64,000 nt of DNA from assembly GCA_000729835.1 (NCBI GenBank), contig JFHB01000109.1, positions 1 to 64,000 of the forward strand, written 5' to 3'. The notes beneath the pieces were generated by a model. It saw only the letters and a program-made list of their open reading frames with translations. It searched no databases and was not told where the DNA came from. This DNA is from Atkinsonella hypoxylon. Its lineage: Eukaryota > Ascomycota > Sordariomycetes > Hypocreales > Clavicipitaceae. The number at the start of each line of letters is the position of its first letter. Within the stretch, counting starts at the first letter, position 1. Position numbers and translations under genes: made by a program. Shown here in pieces: positions 55,506 to 64,000 of the stretch.

Positions 55506-56504
55506 TTACCGACCCTTAAATACAGGCTTCCTCTTCTCCTGAAACGCCTTGAGTGCCTCGTTGCGATCCTCAGTAGCCACCACCCTCTCGTACATTTCAT
55601 TCTCCTTATCATGTCTGGCCCATGCCACGGCCTGCAATGCCGCGCGAATCGCCACGGGGCCACCCTCACAAATCTCCTGCGCCAGACGAACTGCCTCTGC
55701 CAGTGCGGATTTCCTAGCCGTCTCCAGAATATCGGCGTCCCGCTGATTCTTCTCCGGAACCACTTCTACTAATCTATCTGCCAGACCAAGGAAGTAGGCC
55801 TCGGGGGCAGCGACCCGACGCCCCGTGAGTATCAAGTCTCGCGCGCGCGAGAGGCCGATAATAGCGGGTAAACGGGCGGTGCCTCCCGCGCCAGGGATGA
55901 TGCCCAATCTTGTTTCCGGAAGCCCAACAACCGCATTCGAGGACAAGACGCGGAAGTGCGTCGAGAGCGCGAGTTCGAGGCCGCCGCCCAGGGCCAGGGA
56001 GGAAATGGCCGAGATGGTGGGGATCTGGAGCTCTGAGAGAGCTGTGAACGTGGCGCGGAGGTTGGTCAGGAAGTCGGCGGTCCTGCAGACGGGGGACGTC
56101 AATTCAAGCACGTTGCCACAAGAAAATTCCCAGCGGAGGAGCCCAACTCACTCGGCTTGCGTGAAGCCCTTCCTCTCCTTCAGATCGGCCCCCGCGCAGA
56201 AACAGGCGTCCACCGCGCTGGCAAGCACCAGGGCTCTCGTCGGGCCGGCGTGGGCCCTCAGGCGGGACGGCGAGCCTGTCTCTTCGCCGTTGGGGCCGTA
56301 TTGCGCTGCGACGTCGTCTACTTCGGCGCGCAGAACGGCCAGGAGGCCTTTTGAGAGGGCGTTGCGGGCTTCCGGGCGGTTGAGCTCGAGGACGCGGATG
56401 TGCCCTGTTTGGGCGGGGAGGTCGGTGACGCGGATGAGAGGGGTGTTGGTTGAGTAGAGGCGGTGGCTGCGGGGGATAGGCGCGAGACGCAGGCGGGGAG
56501 GCAT
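55506..56504 (-). CDS. Mitochondrial enoyl-CoA hydratase, AUH / methylglutaconyl-CoA hydratase type
   Basis: Two exons, 56504-56152 and 56082-55506, with a 69-nt intron; product 309 residues. The N-terminus (MPPRLRLAPIPRSHRLYSTN) is an Arg/Ser-rich mitochondrial targeting sequence. The crotonase fold follows: ELNRPEARNALS, then CFCAGADLKER forming the first oxyanion-hole strand, and LALGGGLELAL with Glu154. LPETRLGIIPGAGGT carries Glu174. Both glutamates that activate water are thus present. The LPETxLxIIPGxGGT signature points to the AUH subgroup, which hydrates 3-methylglutaconyl-CoA in leucine breakdown, rather than general beta-oxidation hydratases. The C-terminus ends EALKAFQEKRKPVFKGR, as in intact members. 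A (GGAA)n repeat lies 55-75 bp upstream of the start. Neighbouring genes do not belong to leucine catabolism. Confidence 0.9.
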
Positions 56505-56794
56505 TTTAATTGATTGCTTTCTTTCTTCTTTCTTTCTTTTTTGCTGTGAATTATTTTTGAAGGAAGGAAGGAAGGAAGGTTTGTTGGGTGATTGAGGAGG
56601 AATCTGGTTTGAAATGTGGGCTTGGGTGACGTTGCGCGGCTTGCGTCGGTACATGGACTCTGGGCCGAGGTTGGGTGTGGTAGTGAGGGACTCAATGACA
56701 AGACAAGCTGTGAGCATCTACTATATACCCAAGCTATTTGATATACAATTCACTGTGAATATACACCCAGTGGAAATGGAACCCAATGCAGGTC

Positions 56795-57652
56795 CTACCC
56801 CGACCTATTCGACCCTGACAAGGGCCCGTTATCCAACTTGTCAGGCTGGAACTCAAACGCCAGGTTCTCCCTCTCCCGCAAGAAGCAGTCCACCCTCTCG
56901 TCTTTCGTCCTTCCCGATGCCGCGAGGCTTTTCTCCCTCATCCTCTGCCCGATAGTCCAATCGTTCTGCTGCACATAGTCGGCGTACTGCTCACCCGCAG
57001 CTTCCGCGCGACTCATCTGCGCCAGCGCCCCAATCATGCACATGCATACCACGAGCGTGGCAAACATGCCGTTGCTCATGTACATCGGCTCCCGGGGCCC
57101 AACATGGTCTCTCTCGTTCCGCCAGCGCTCCCAGTCTTCCCATGTTGCGTTGCGCGATGCGTTCCCCGGTCGGTGCCGCCACGCCACGTCTGCCTCGCGG
57201 GGGCTGCGTGCTCGCTGGCCTTCCGTCCAGCCTATTCCGTGGTGATCGTACAGACGGCGCTTGTTAGGGTCGCTTAGGAGCTCGTTTGCCGCGACGGCCA
57301 GGCGGTAGCGCTCGAGACGGGTTGCGCTGGAGAGCTTCTGGGCTGAGACGGGCCGGTCGTGGTCGTGGGTGTCTGGGTGGTAGAGCTTCACTAGTTGGTA
57401 GAAGCGGTGTTTTGTATAGGGTGCTCCTCGCTTTGTGCCGAGGATTTCATAGGGAGTCGGGTGAGCTGCTTTTGGCCATGGCGGGATGGGATCGGGGGAC
57501 TGGGGTTTCGGCGGGTGGGTGGCGTAGCATCTTGCCTTTACGGCGGTATGTGTGCAGCAGGGCTTTCTGGGTGCTGAGCAGTGCGACGATGCGAGTTGGG
57601 ATAGGGAGGAGGGAAATGCACAGGTTAGGGCGGCTGGGTGTCTGGGCGGCAT
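56795..57652 (-). CDS. Mitochondrial J-domain protein (Jid1-like), single membrane segment
   Basis: Single exon, 285 residues. The N-terminal ~45 residues are rich in Arg, Ser and Cys with few acids, consistent with mitochondrial import. The J-domain is at about 65-125: PTPYEILGTKRGAPYTKHRF, the HPD motif at 92-94 (LYHPDTHD), then a helix with NELLSDPNKRRLYDHHGIGW. A Trp/Arg-rich linker (TWEDWERWRNERD) precedes one membrane segment (MFATLVVCMCMIGALAQM, about 195-212). The end is charged and contains REKSLAASGRTKDERVDCFL. The J-domain stimulates Hsp70 ATPase; J-domain followed by a membrane anchor resembles yeast Jid1 of the inner mitochondrial membrane. Its start lies 290 bp from the end of the oxidoreductase gene on the same strand. 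Confidence 0.85.
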   Translation of the reverse strand: MPPRHPAALTCAFPSSLSQLASSHCSAPRKPCCTHTAVKARCYATHPPKPQSPDPIPPWPKAAHPTPYEILGTKRGAPYTKHRFYQLVKLYHPDTHDHDRPVSAQKLSSATRLERYRLAVAANELLSDPNKRRLYDHHGIGWTEGQRARSPREADVAWRHRPGNASRNATWEDWERWRNERDHVGPREPMYMSNGMFATLVVCMCMIGALAQMSRAEAAGEQYADYVQQNDWTIGQRMREKSLAASGRTKDERVDCFLRERENLAFEFQPDKLDNGPLSGSNRSG

Positions 57653-57941
57653 TGTTGTAGTAGATGATGGCGATGAAGTTGCGGCTTGCGTGCGACTGCG
57701 GGGTTTTGATGGATGATCTGGGCAGTTGCATTACATTACCTAAGCTCTACAGTGTATTGTGTGTGACATTGATGGCTGACTACATGCATCAATGCTCGTC
57801 ACCACTCTTTGCTTATATGATGGCTGGATATCGATGACGATCAAACACGCCCACTTTGGGCGGCAATTCCTAGAACTACGTCCATCTCATCAAGCAGGCC
57901 GGAGAAACTGCCCAGAAGCGCCGTGTCAGAAGGCCCATGAT

Positions 57942-59518
57942 TCAACGAGCCGCAAGCTTATGCATCATGGCGCTATAGTATTTCTGTGGCCCTTTGTCAG
58001 TCATTCCGCTTGCGAAAACTGGCCTGTTCAGGTTACACGCTGGGAATCACGTACTGTTTCTGCCCCAGCCCCAACCGAGCGTATCTTAGACGCGAGCCAT
58101 CCTGGCACAGGTCCGCGCTCGACGTCAAATCGTGCGTCTTCATCACTGACACTGTCATTGAAGACGATCTCGCGCGGCAGGTGAGGAAATCGAACGGCCG
58201 GTCTTCCGATCCCAACCGCATCGCAGGCGCCACTGGAGATGGCTTCATTGATGCCCACGCGGCTGCGAATCCCGCCCGTTATAATCAGCACCAGGTCCGG
58301 AAACCTGCGGCGGATCTCCTCGCCGGCTTTTCGGAAAAAGCCCTCTCGCGCGGCCGTTCTTGAGGTCTTGGTCTCGGACTCGTGGGTCGTGTATTCGGTG
58401 CTAAGCATCTGGAGCAGAGATCTAATTAGAGTGCACTCCACTCATAACAAGGCCATTCTGCCGCACCTTGGGGTCTTCGAAAGAGCCTCCGCTCAGTTGG
58501 ATGTAGTCCACGGCTTCTTCATGGATGAGTTGTACGTGTCTTATGAATTCCTCAAATGCGTCAGAGCTCGCGCTGTCCCTGTCAGCGCTGTTGAGTTTGA
58601 CACCCACGCAAAACGTCGACGGAACATGTTGTCGAATCGCTCGTATCGTTCGCAGGAGGAGTTCCGCTCGTTTGTCGACTGATCCTCCGAACTCGTCTTC
58701 CCGCCTGTTACTGTCGGGCGACAAGAATTGAGATATCAGGAACCCATCTATTACCTCCAGTTAGCTGTGTGCTTTCTGCATCCTCTATTCTCGTCCTCGA
58801 TGGAGATGGCGCCGTACGTCCCGCGTGTATCTCGACACCACTGAATCCGGATTGTGAGGCTAATACAGCTGCCCGGCAGAATTGGGAGATGACGACATAG
58901 ATCTGGGTTCGGGTCATTTCTTGTGGTGTGCCGAATATTAATATTCGTGCGGCGGAGGCGATTAGGTTGTCACCTAGTTGGAGAGGAATGGCGCTCGGTG
59001 CAAGAGTCTTTGAACAGTAGGAGCGCGATCCTGCGCCGATGGGCGACTGACGCCCTGGATGGTTTCTGCAGTGTCGCGGTCAATATCATTGCCAGAAAGC
59101 TTTGCCAAGGTCAGACTCACATCTGCGCGATGATATGGCACCCTTGCTTCCGCACATCTTCTGTCCATGGGGCCCATCGCTTTATAATATCTTCATCAAC
59201 CATCTCGTCCAGGACTGTAACATCGCCCCGGGCTCCGAGATATCTATCATCAACCATAATGTTCCCTCAACCTTGCGCGTCAGCTATCGGTCGCTGTCCC
59301 GACGGGGATGCTCTGCTCTCACCGGTGACCAACGCAGACCATCCCCCCGCGGCCCAATGCTTGTATATCTCAATCTGTTCAGGCGTTGGGCTTCCGTGGA
59401 CGGCCATCTTTTCGGACATGGCTGACTTGATGATGCGATTGCTGAGCGACAAGCCACATGGTAACATGAGAGAACGTCCCGCTAAGGATGATTTCGACTT
59501 AGAGTGTGGTAGAGACAT
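57942..59518 (-). CDS. NADH:flavin oxidoreductase, Old Yellow Enzyme family
   Basis: Six exons: 59518-59323, 59265-59121, 59065-58818, 58747-58467, 58408-58055 and 57983-57942, with introns of 55-71 nt; product 421 residues. Every junction keeps phase and restores family motifs: LVTG/NIMVDDRYLGARGD, AQ/INHPGRQSP, GVEIHAG/HGFLISQFLSPDS with NRREDEFGGS, FEDPK/MLSTEY, and GAGAET/KYYSAMMHKLAAR. The fold is the FMN-binding TIM barrel. NHPGRQ and the HAGH stretch line the flavin and substrate site, and ITGGIRSRVG with AVGIGRPAV binds the FMN phosphate. These enzymes reduce activated C=C bonds of enones or oxidise NADH. It is divergent from the FAD hydroxylase with 422 bp between starts, suggesting shared regulation. 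Substrate unknown. Confidence 0.9.
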
Positions 59519-59940
59519 GCTTGGTGGGCGTGGCACTGTATGGGCAGGCTGACGAGCTACTTGAGAAATGTAACATGCGGCAAGAATCACCGTTTTTAAA
59601 TGTGAAACCTGTCACCATCATGAAGTCGTTGCTCATCCAGCAAAGGAGTGAATCTCCTTGCCCAATTGGCGCCCCACCTCAAATGGGGTTTTACCGACTA
59701 CTCGGAGCATCTTCACCCGGAGTAACTTTCAGGGGTGGTTAGCGCCGGACAGATTCGACATTTCGGCTCTGGAGATGAACGTCTCGTGCCGCGAATCATT
59801 ACTTGCAGCACGGTTCTGCTTGAGATATGGCCTCGAGAGGAGTAGACATATATGATTCTGGAAACTTGCCAATTGGATAGATATCATGAAGGAATTGTGA
59901 TGAAACACGACGTCTTTATCGCCACCGTGCTTACGTTCAT
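59519..59940. promoter_or_regulatory. Shared divergent promoter region
   Basis: 422 bp separate the start codons of the OYE-type gene (left, minus) and the FAD hydroxylase (right, plus). The interval has no supported open frame. Co-regulation is inferred from head-to-head arrangement only; I cannot identify a factor site. Confidence 0.5.
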
Positions 59941-61970
59941 ATGGAGACCACTTCAGTCATCATTGTTGGCGCAGGTCCTTCTGGCCTTGCCCTTGGTCTT
60001 GCACTGGCAAGATTTCGAGTCAAGGTATGAGTCTGGTCCAATGATGTGTCCGACTGTCCTCCGAAATGCTCATTTTCCACCATCCCAGTCTGTGATATTG
60101 GAACGAGAGGCAGAGATCACGGCCGACCCACGAGGTGTATATTTGACCGGCGATGCCATAAGAATTCTGTATGACTTGGGCGTAGGGGATGATCTCCGCC
60201 GCATTGGCCACGGTATGTGGTTGCCCAGAATGATGCATCTATGACACTTTCCGGGCCTGCAGCTAATGTATATGACAGAGCTTCAGGAGGTCAACTTCCA
60301 CAAATCAACCTGGACGAAAAACCCTTTCTTCATACTCGAGATTGGGACCTTGAACGAGTTGGAACAAATCGTGCCCGAGGGCATCTTACAGGTTCAGCCT
60401 CGACTGGGTAAGCTCGATGTTGCGTCCGTAATGCCACAAGAGAGCCAAAATCGTCTGATAATAAGCAGAGCAAGCTCTACGACAGAGAATTGAACAATCC
60501 GAATGGTGTTCGCTGCGAACAGGGTGTGAAGTCATTCACATGCAGAGCCAAGACCCGCCCACGGTCAAATATGTGATGAAAGACGGTGCCACATCCCTTA
60601 TACAAGGAGAATGGCTCATTGGTGCGGATGGTAAGGCCGGCATCGTACGCAAACACTTCCTCGAGCCAACTGTTGGTGTCAAGCAAGAAGTCGGAAGGTA
60701 CCCTTACGACGGCACATGGGTTGCCGCCAACCTGAAGATATCCTTATTGACGCCGGAGACGCACCCGGACCTTCCTCTCTGGCAGCTGGGATACACACCA
60801 GAACAAGTGTATGACCTCTTTTGGCCTATAAATTGGCATTTCTGCAGCCCGCCGGGGAAAGCAACAGCGGCCGGCCGATTCGGTCCGTACGAGGATAGGT
60901 TTTGGCGTCACGAATTCAGACAAGATGAGTGGAATGATGAAATGGACGCGGAGTCGCTCCTTTGGGAGCACATCACACCGATGATAACACGAGAATGCGA
61001 TGACGCCGGCCGCAAATTTGGCAGTCCTGTCTCGTACCCTCGAGAGTGCATCAAGGTCCTGCGATGCAGACCTTTCAGATTCACACACAGGGTGGTGAAC
61101 CGGTGGTTTCACAAGCGGATAATCCTCATTGGAGATGCCGCGCACGTCTTTCCCCCCTTTGCAGGGCAGGGCATCGCGAGCGGCATTCGCGATGCCCATC
61201 AGCTGGCATGGCGTCTGGCACTGATCATGCGGCAAACAGCCGCGGTCGGTCTGGGAAGAACATTCGAAGAGGGCATCTTGCAGACTTGGGTTATGGAGCG
61301 GCGCAGAAGTGTGGACGATGTAGCGTTACTCTCCATGCTTAATGGAAGGATGTGCAACAATCAGCCCGCCTGGTGGTTGTTGGCTTTATTGTGGTTCAAA
61401 TGGATCATGGATCGCATTCCGTTTCTGCCCCGGTTGCCAGATCCGCAGGGTATGCTGGAGCGTCGAGGCTATACGACTGTCAAGGGAGGGTTCTTCATCG
61501 CCCGGCTCTACGGAGGCGCTCGCCTGGCTCAGATACGTGTCGTGGCCTCCGACGGACAAGAAGCTGCCCTGTCAGACACTCTCCTACACCAAAGTACCGG
61601 GATCTTCACATTGTTGCTCATCTTGAAGCACGGAGATGAGCTGGAGCGCGGATATCAGGAAGCCAAGTCCGCGGTCATGGACGCCTCAATTGACCGGGGC
61701 ATTATATCTGAAGATTCTATCGTGCTACTTTCCCCTCAAACGACGGGCTCACGATCTGGTGAACGCTCGACCATCAAACAAGAGGAAGGATCGCGCGTTG
61801 TTCAGCACGCGGAAGGAGATGAACAAGGGTCGTCCTATATGCGGAGACTAGGTTTTGCAACCAAGTTTGTCATCGTACGACCCGACTTCTACGTCTATGC
61901 CTGCGCTGGGAACGCGGAAGTACTACGAGAATGTCTGGAAAAGCTCAGGGACTCGTTACATTCTGCATGA
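59941..61970 (+). CDS. FAD-dependent aromatic monooxygenase (MhpA/PHBH-like)
   Basis: Four exons: 59941-60024, 60089-60212, 60279-60407 and 60466-61970, with introns of 64, 66 and 58 nt; product 613 residues. The dinucleotide-binding GxGxxG is at residues 10-15 (IIVGAGPSGLALGLALARF), completed by VILERE. After the third splice RLAEQALRQRI begins the helix seen in this family. EWLIGADGKAGIVRK is the conserved DG motif that contacts FAD and NAD(P)H. The second FAD motif is LIGDAAHVFPPFAGQGIASG (Asp336), followed by RDAHQLAWRL. A C-terminal thioredoxin-like domain ends with IVRPDFYVYACAG. Class A flavoprotein hydroxylases of this type (PF01494) hydroxylate phenolic rings using NAD(P)H and O2; MhpA acts on 3-(3-hydroxyphenyl)propionate. 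The neighbours (OYE, FAH-type hydrolase) fit an aromatic or enone pathway. Confidence 0.9.
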
Positions 61971-62434
61971 TGGCACATTTATCTGTGGTAGCGTTTTGTT
62001 AGCATTTGACCCGCTTGTTAATAGCATGATGCATGTGATCGCAGCTGATCACACAATGAAATGTAGCATTCAAACGACCAAATGTGGCGATCATCTTTCC
62101 GTGATCTCGAACATTAACGCATTCCGGCTTGTAAATGGATGGTTGGTGTCGAGTAATGTGGGAAGGACTCGGAATTTTCTTTTCTTTTTTTTTTTTTAAG
62201 AAGGGAAGAAAAAGCACGATTCTCAGTTATCATATTTTGTATGGCAGGCACCCACCAATTTTGCATGTACAATTTATGGTACTACGGCGACTACCCCAGA
62301 ATCACTATATCCAGCGAGTGAAGATCTGAAGTACAATTGTTTGGACACATAAGATGATCTTTGTTAGAAGCTGAACCCTTGACACTATGATTAGCTTCAG
62401 ATGTCTGCCAGGTAATGTTTTGCAGAGCAAGTCC
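61971..62434. other. Intergenic, convergent 3' ends
   Basis: 464 bp between the 3' ends of the hydroxylase and FAH-type genes. A poly(T) run lies at about 62186-62199. No gene seen. Confidence 0.5.
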
Positions 62435-63576
62435 TTACTCGAACTGCAATTTGTTTTCGAGGACTCCGACCTTGTCCATCTCCACTTCAATCACGTCGCC
62501 ATCCTGGAGGAAGGTCTTTGGCTTCCGAAAAGCGCCCACGCCAGCTGCAGTGCCCGTCATGACCGCTGTTCCCCTTGGAATTGTGGTGCCTGCATGTGTT
62601 AGCCAGGCTGAACGGCCTGAATCAGAGCTCAATGTATCGTTGCTAACCTTGACTCATATGGCTGAGGATGGCTTCCGGCGAGAAAATCATGTCGTCCATG
62701 AAATTCGCAATCTGCCTAACTTCTCCGTTCACTCTCGTTGTCAAGCCAGTCAACCGAGCGCTCTCGAACAGCTTCGGGCTGATCAAAGTAGGGCCTATGG
62801 GGGCAAATTTGTCGAATGCCTTGGCGAAGAAGAACTGACCGGCACAGTTCCTATCTAGTTGGAACAGACGACAAGACAAGTCGTTGCCGACAGTGTATCC
62901 TAGGATGTAGTCCTTCGCGTCTTGAACCGACACGTCGCGACAGTCCTTTGACGTGACGAAAACTAGTTCTCCCTGCACAGCAATTGACGAGATGGTCAAT
63001 ACATTCGTGGTTCGAAGGCGAAATATCAAGTGAAAGCATTGGAAGAGCTTCACTTACCTCGTAGTCGAGCATGCTTTTGGCGCAAAAGTCATTGATGGGT
63101 ATGCCTTCTCCAGGGTGGGCTAAAGACATGGCAGGCTTCACCCAGAGCGGGGGATAGGAGGGGATCTTCAGCTACTAGGGAATTAGCTCCTTTGAGTCCT
63201 TTGGGGTTTTTAAGACAAGATTGTGTTGGATGAATTGCATGACACCTACACCTGCTTCCTTTGCATGACTTCGGTAGTTCAGTCCAACGCAATATATAGG
63301 TATGTCGTCTCGCGGTAGCGGTGCTAACAACTGTATTTAAATACGCTAGCATCAGAAAACTGCGTTCCAAGCGTCGTTACATTTTGGCCAGAGACAGTAA
63401 CAGACCCGATGGACGGTGGCTGGACACTCGTCTTTGCCGCTTAAGAGCGAGTCCATTGTTCGGAATGCGGACATTTGGGTCCCAGGTGAGGGTATACTAG
63501 AATCAGGCGCAATGTCGGCAAAGTAAACTTGCCCGTCCTCGCCTTGGAATCGAACGAGGCGCGAAAAGGACGACAT
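62435..63576 (-). CDS. Fumarylacetoacetate-hydrolase-family protein
   Basis: Five exons: 63576-63406, 63330-63250, 63171-63058, 62972-62648 and 62589-62435, with introns of 75, 78, 85 and 58 nt; product 281 residues. Junctions restore family motifs: LLAPLPRDDIPIYCVGLNYR, then SHAKEAG/LKIPSYPPLWVKPA, LDYE/GELVFVTSKD, and SHMSQ/GTTIPRG. The metal ligands are Glu122, Glu124 (DYEGE) and Asp153 (YTVGND). AKAFDKFAPIGP and VMTGTAAGVG complete the active-site loops, and the end EVEMDKVGVLENKLQFE is normal. FAH-fold enzymes cleave C-C bonds of 1,3-diketo acids or decarboxylate oxaloacetate-like acids with Mg2+. Beside the hydroxylase it may act on a ring-cleavage product (inference). The first donor reads GTCTGT, which is weak, so the exon 1 end is the least certain border. 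Confidence 0.88.
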
Positions 63577-64000
63577 GATGGATGATGGGAGGAAATCAAC
63601 GGTGGTTGAGCAGATGAGCGGACTTGCGAGGTGTTGAAGATTTAACCCGGTTCTAGCGCGTCAACTGTGGCATTGAACACACCCATCGCTATTCAGTAGG
63701 ACATGCTCTGCATGGTATATATGCAATAGAACAGTGTAGGCATGCATGCCTGTTTCTAAAGCTACCGTTAATTGATAATACTCGCATTAATCTGAGCATA
63801 TGTGCTGAAACAGGTTGTGGAAAGACTCCACCTGCAACCTGATCAGCGAAACCCCCCCCCCCCTCCCTCTCCCCACCCATTTTCTTTCCCCACCACGAGC
63901 GCCTCACGTCTCGGACGAACTTTGCTTCTTCATATTTCTCCTCGGCAGGATTGTGGGAAAGCTCCCAACCCACTTTCAACCCTTTTCAGCCTCAGGTGGT
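63577..64000. other. Upstream region of FAH-type gene, window edge
   Basis: Promoter side of the FAH-family gene. Contains a C-run at about 63850-63862. A frame on the minus strand at 63979-63689 has no recognisable domain and was not called. A gene starting beyond 64000 cannot be excluded. Confidence 0.45.

Noticed and set aside
63689..63979. 96-codon minus-strand frame at the window edge
   Set aside because: Glycine/arginine run from a C-rich tract and no similarity; probably promoter DNA.

Overview
The window is nuclear DNA of a filamentous ascomycete, most likely a sordariomycete and probably Hypocreales. Genes are split by short introns (mostly 55-110 nt) with GTRNGT-type donors and AG acceptors. 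The proteins are fungal types: Zn2Cys6 regulator, Crh cell-wall transglycosylase, BET protein Bdf1, Ubp2, Sec7-PH exchange factor. Intergenic DNA carries poly(T) runs and TACCTAGGTA-like arrays. I find 18 protein-coding genes, two degraded genes and a copia-type retroelement remnant. I saw no rRNA, tRNA or CRISPR. Exon borders were deduced by hand from splice signals, phase and family alignment.

Left part (1-22.3 kb), mostly housekeeping: SET-domain protein-lysine methyltransferase (+), beta-lactamase-fold serine hydrolase (-, 3 exons), DUF4743-Nudix hydrolase (+, 2 exons), Bdf1 (-, 3 exons), an acidic Utp12-domain ribosome-biogenesis protein (+), an unknown 640-residue protein (-), a decayed aminoglycoside-phosphotransferase-like gene (-), and a membrane-anchored PLOD-like glycosyltransferase (+, 2 exons).

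Middle part (22.3-39.3 kb), gene-poor and repeat-rich: a 4.4 kb gap with minisatellites, an unknown disordered 1292-residue protein (+), a Zn2Cys6 regulator (-), then a 5.4 kb gap with an AT-rich block, a possible LTR and a broken copia RNase H.

Right part (39.3-64 kb): Sec7-PH ARF exchange factor (+), Crh chitin-glucan crosslinking enzyme (-), damaged DUF1524/HNH nuclease gene (-), F-box/ankyrin protein (-), Ubp2 deubiquitinase (+, 4 exons), mitochondrial enoyl-CoA hydratase of AUH type (-), mitochondrial J-protein (-). The end holds three oxidative-catabolism genes: an Old-Yellow-Enzyme-type oxidoreductase (-, 6 exons) divergent from an FAD aromatic hydroxylase (+, 4 exons), which converges on a fumarylacetoacetate-hydrolase-family gene (-, 5 exons). 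Reduction, ring hydroxylation and C-C hydrolysis together suggest a small degradation or tailoring cluster, though its substrate cannot be read from sequence.
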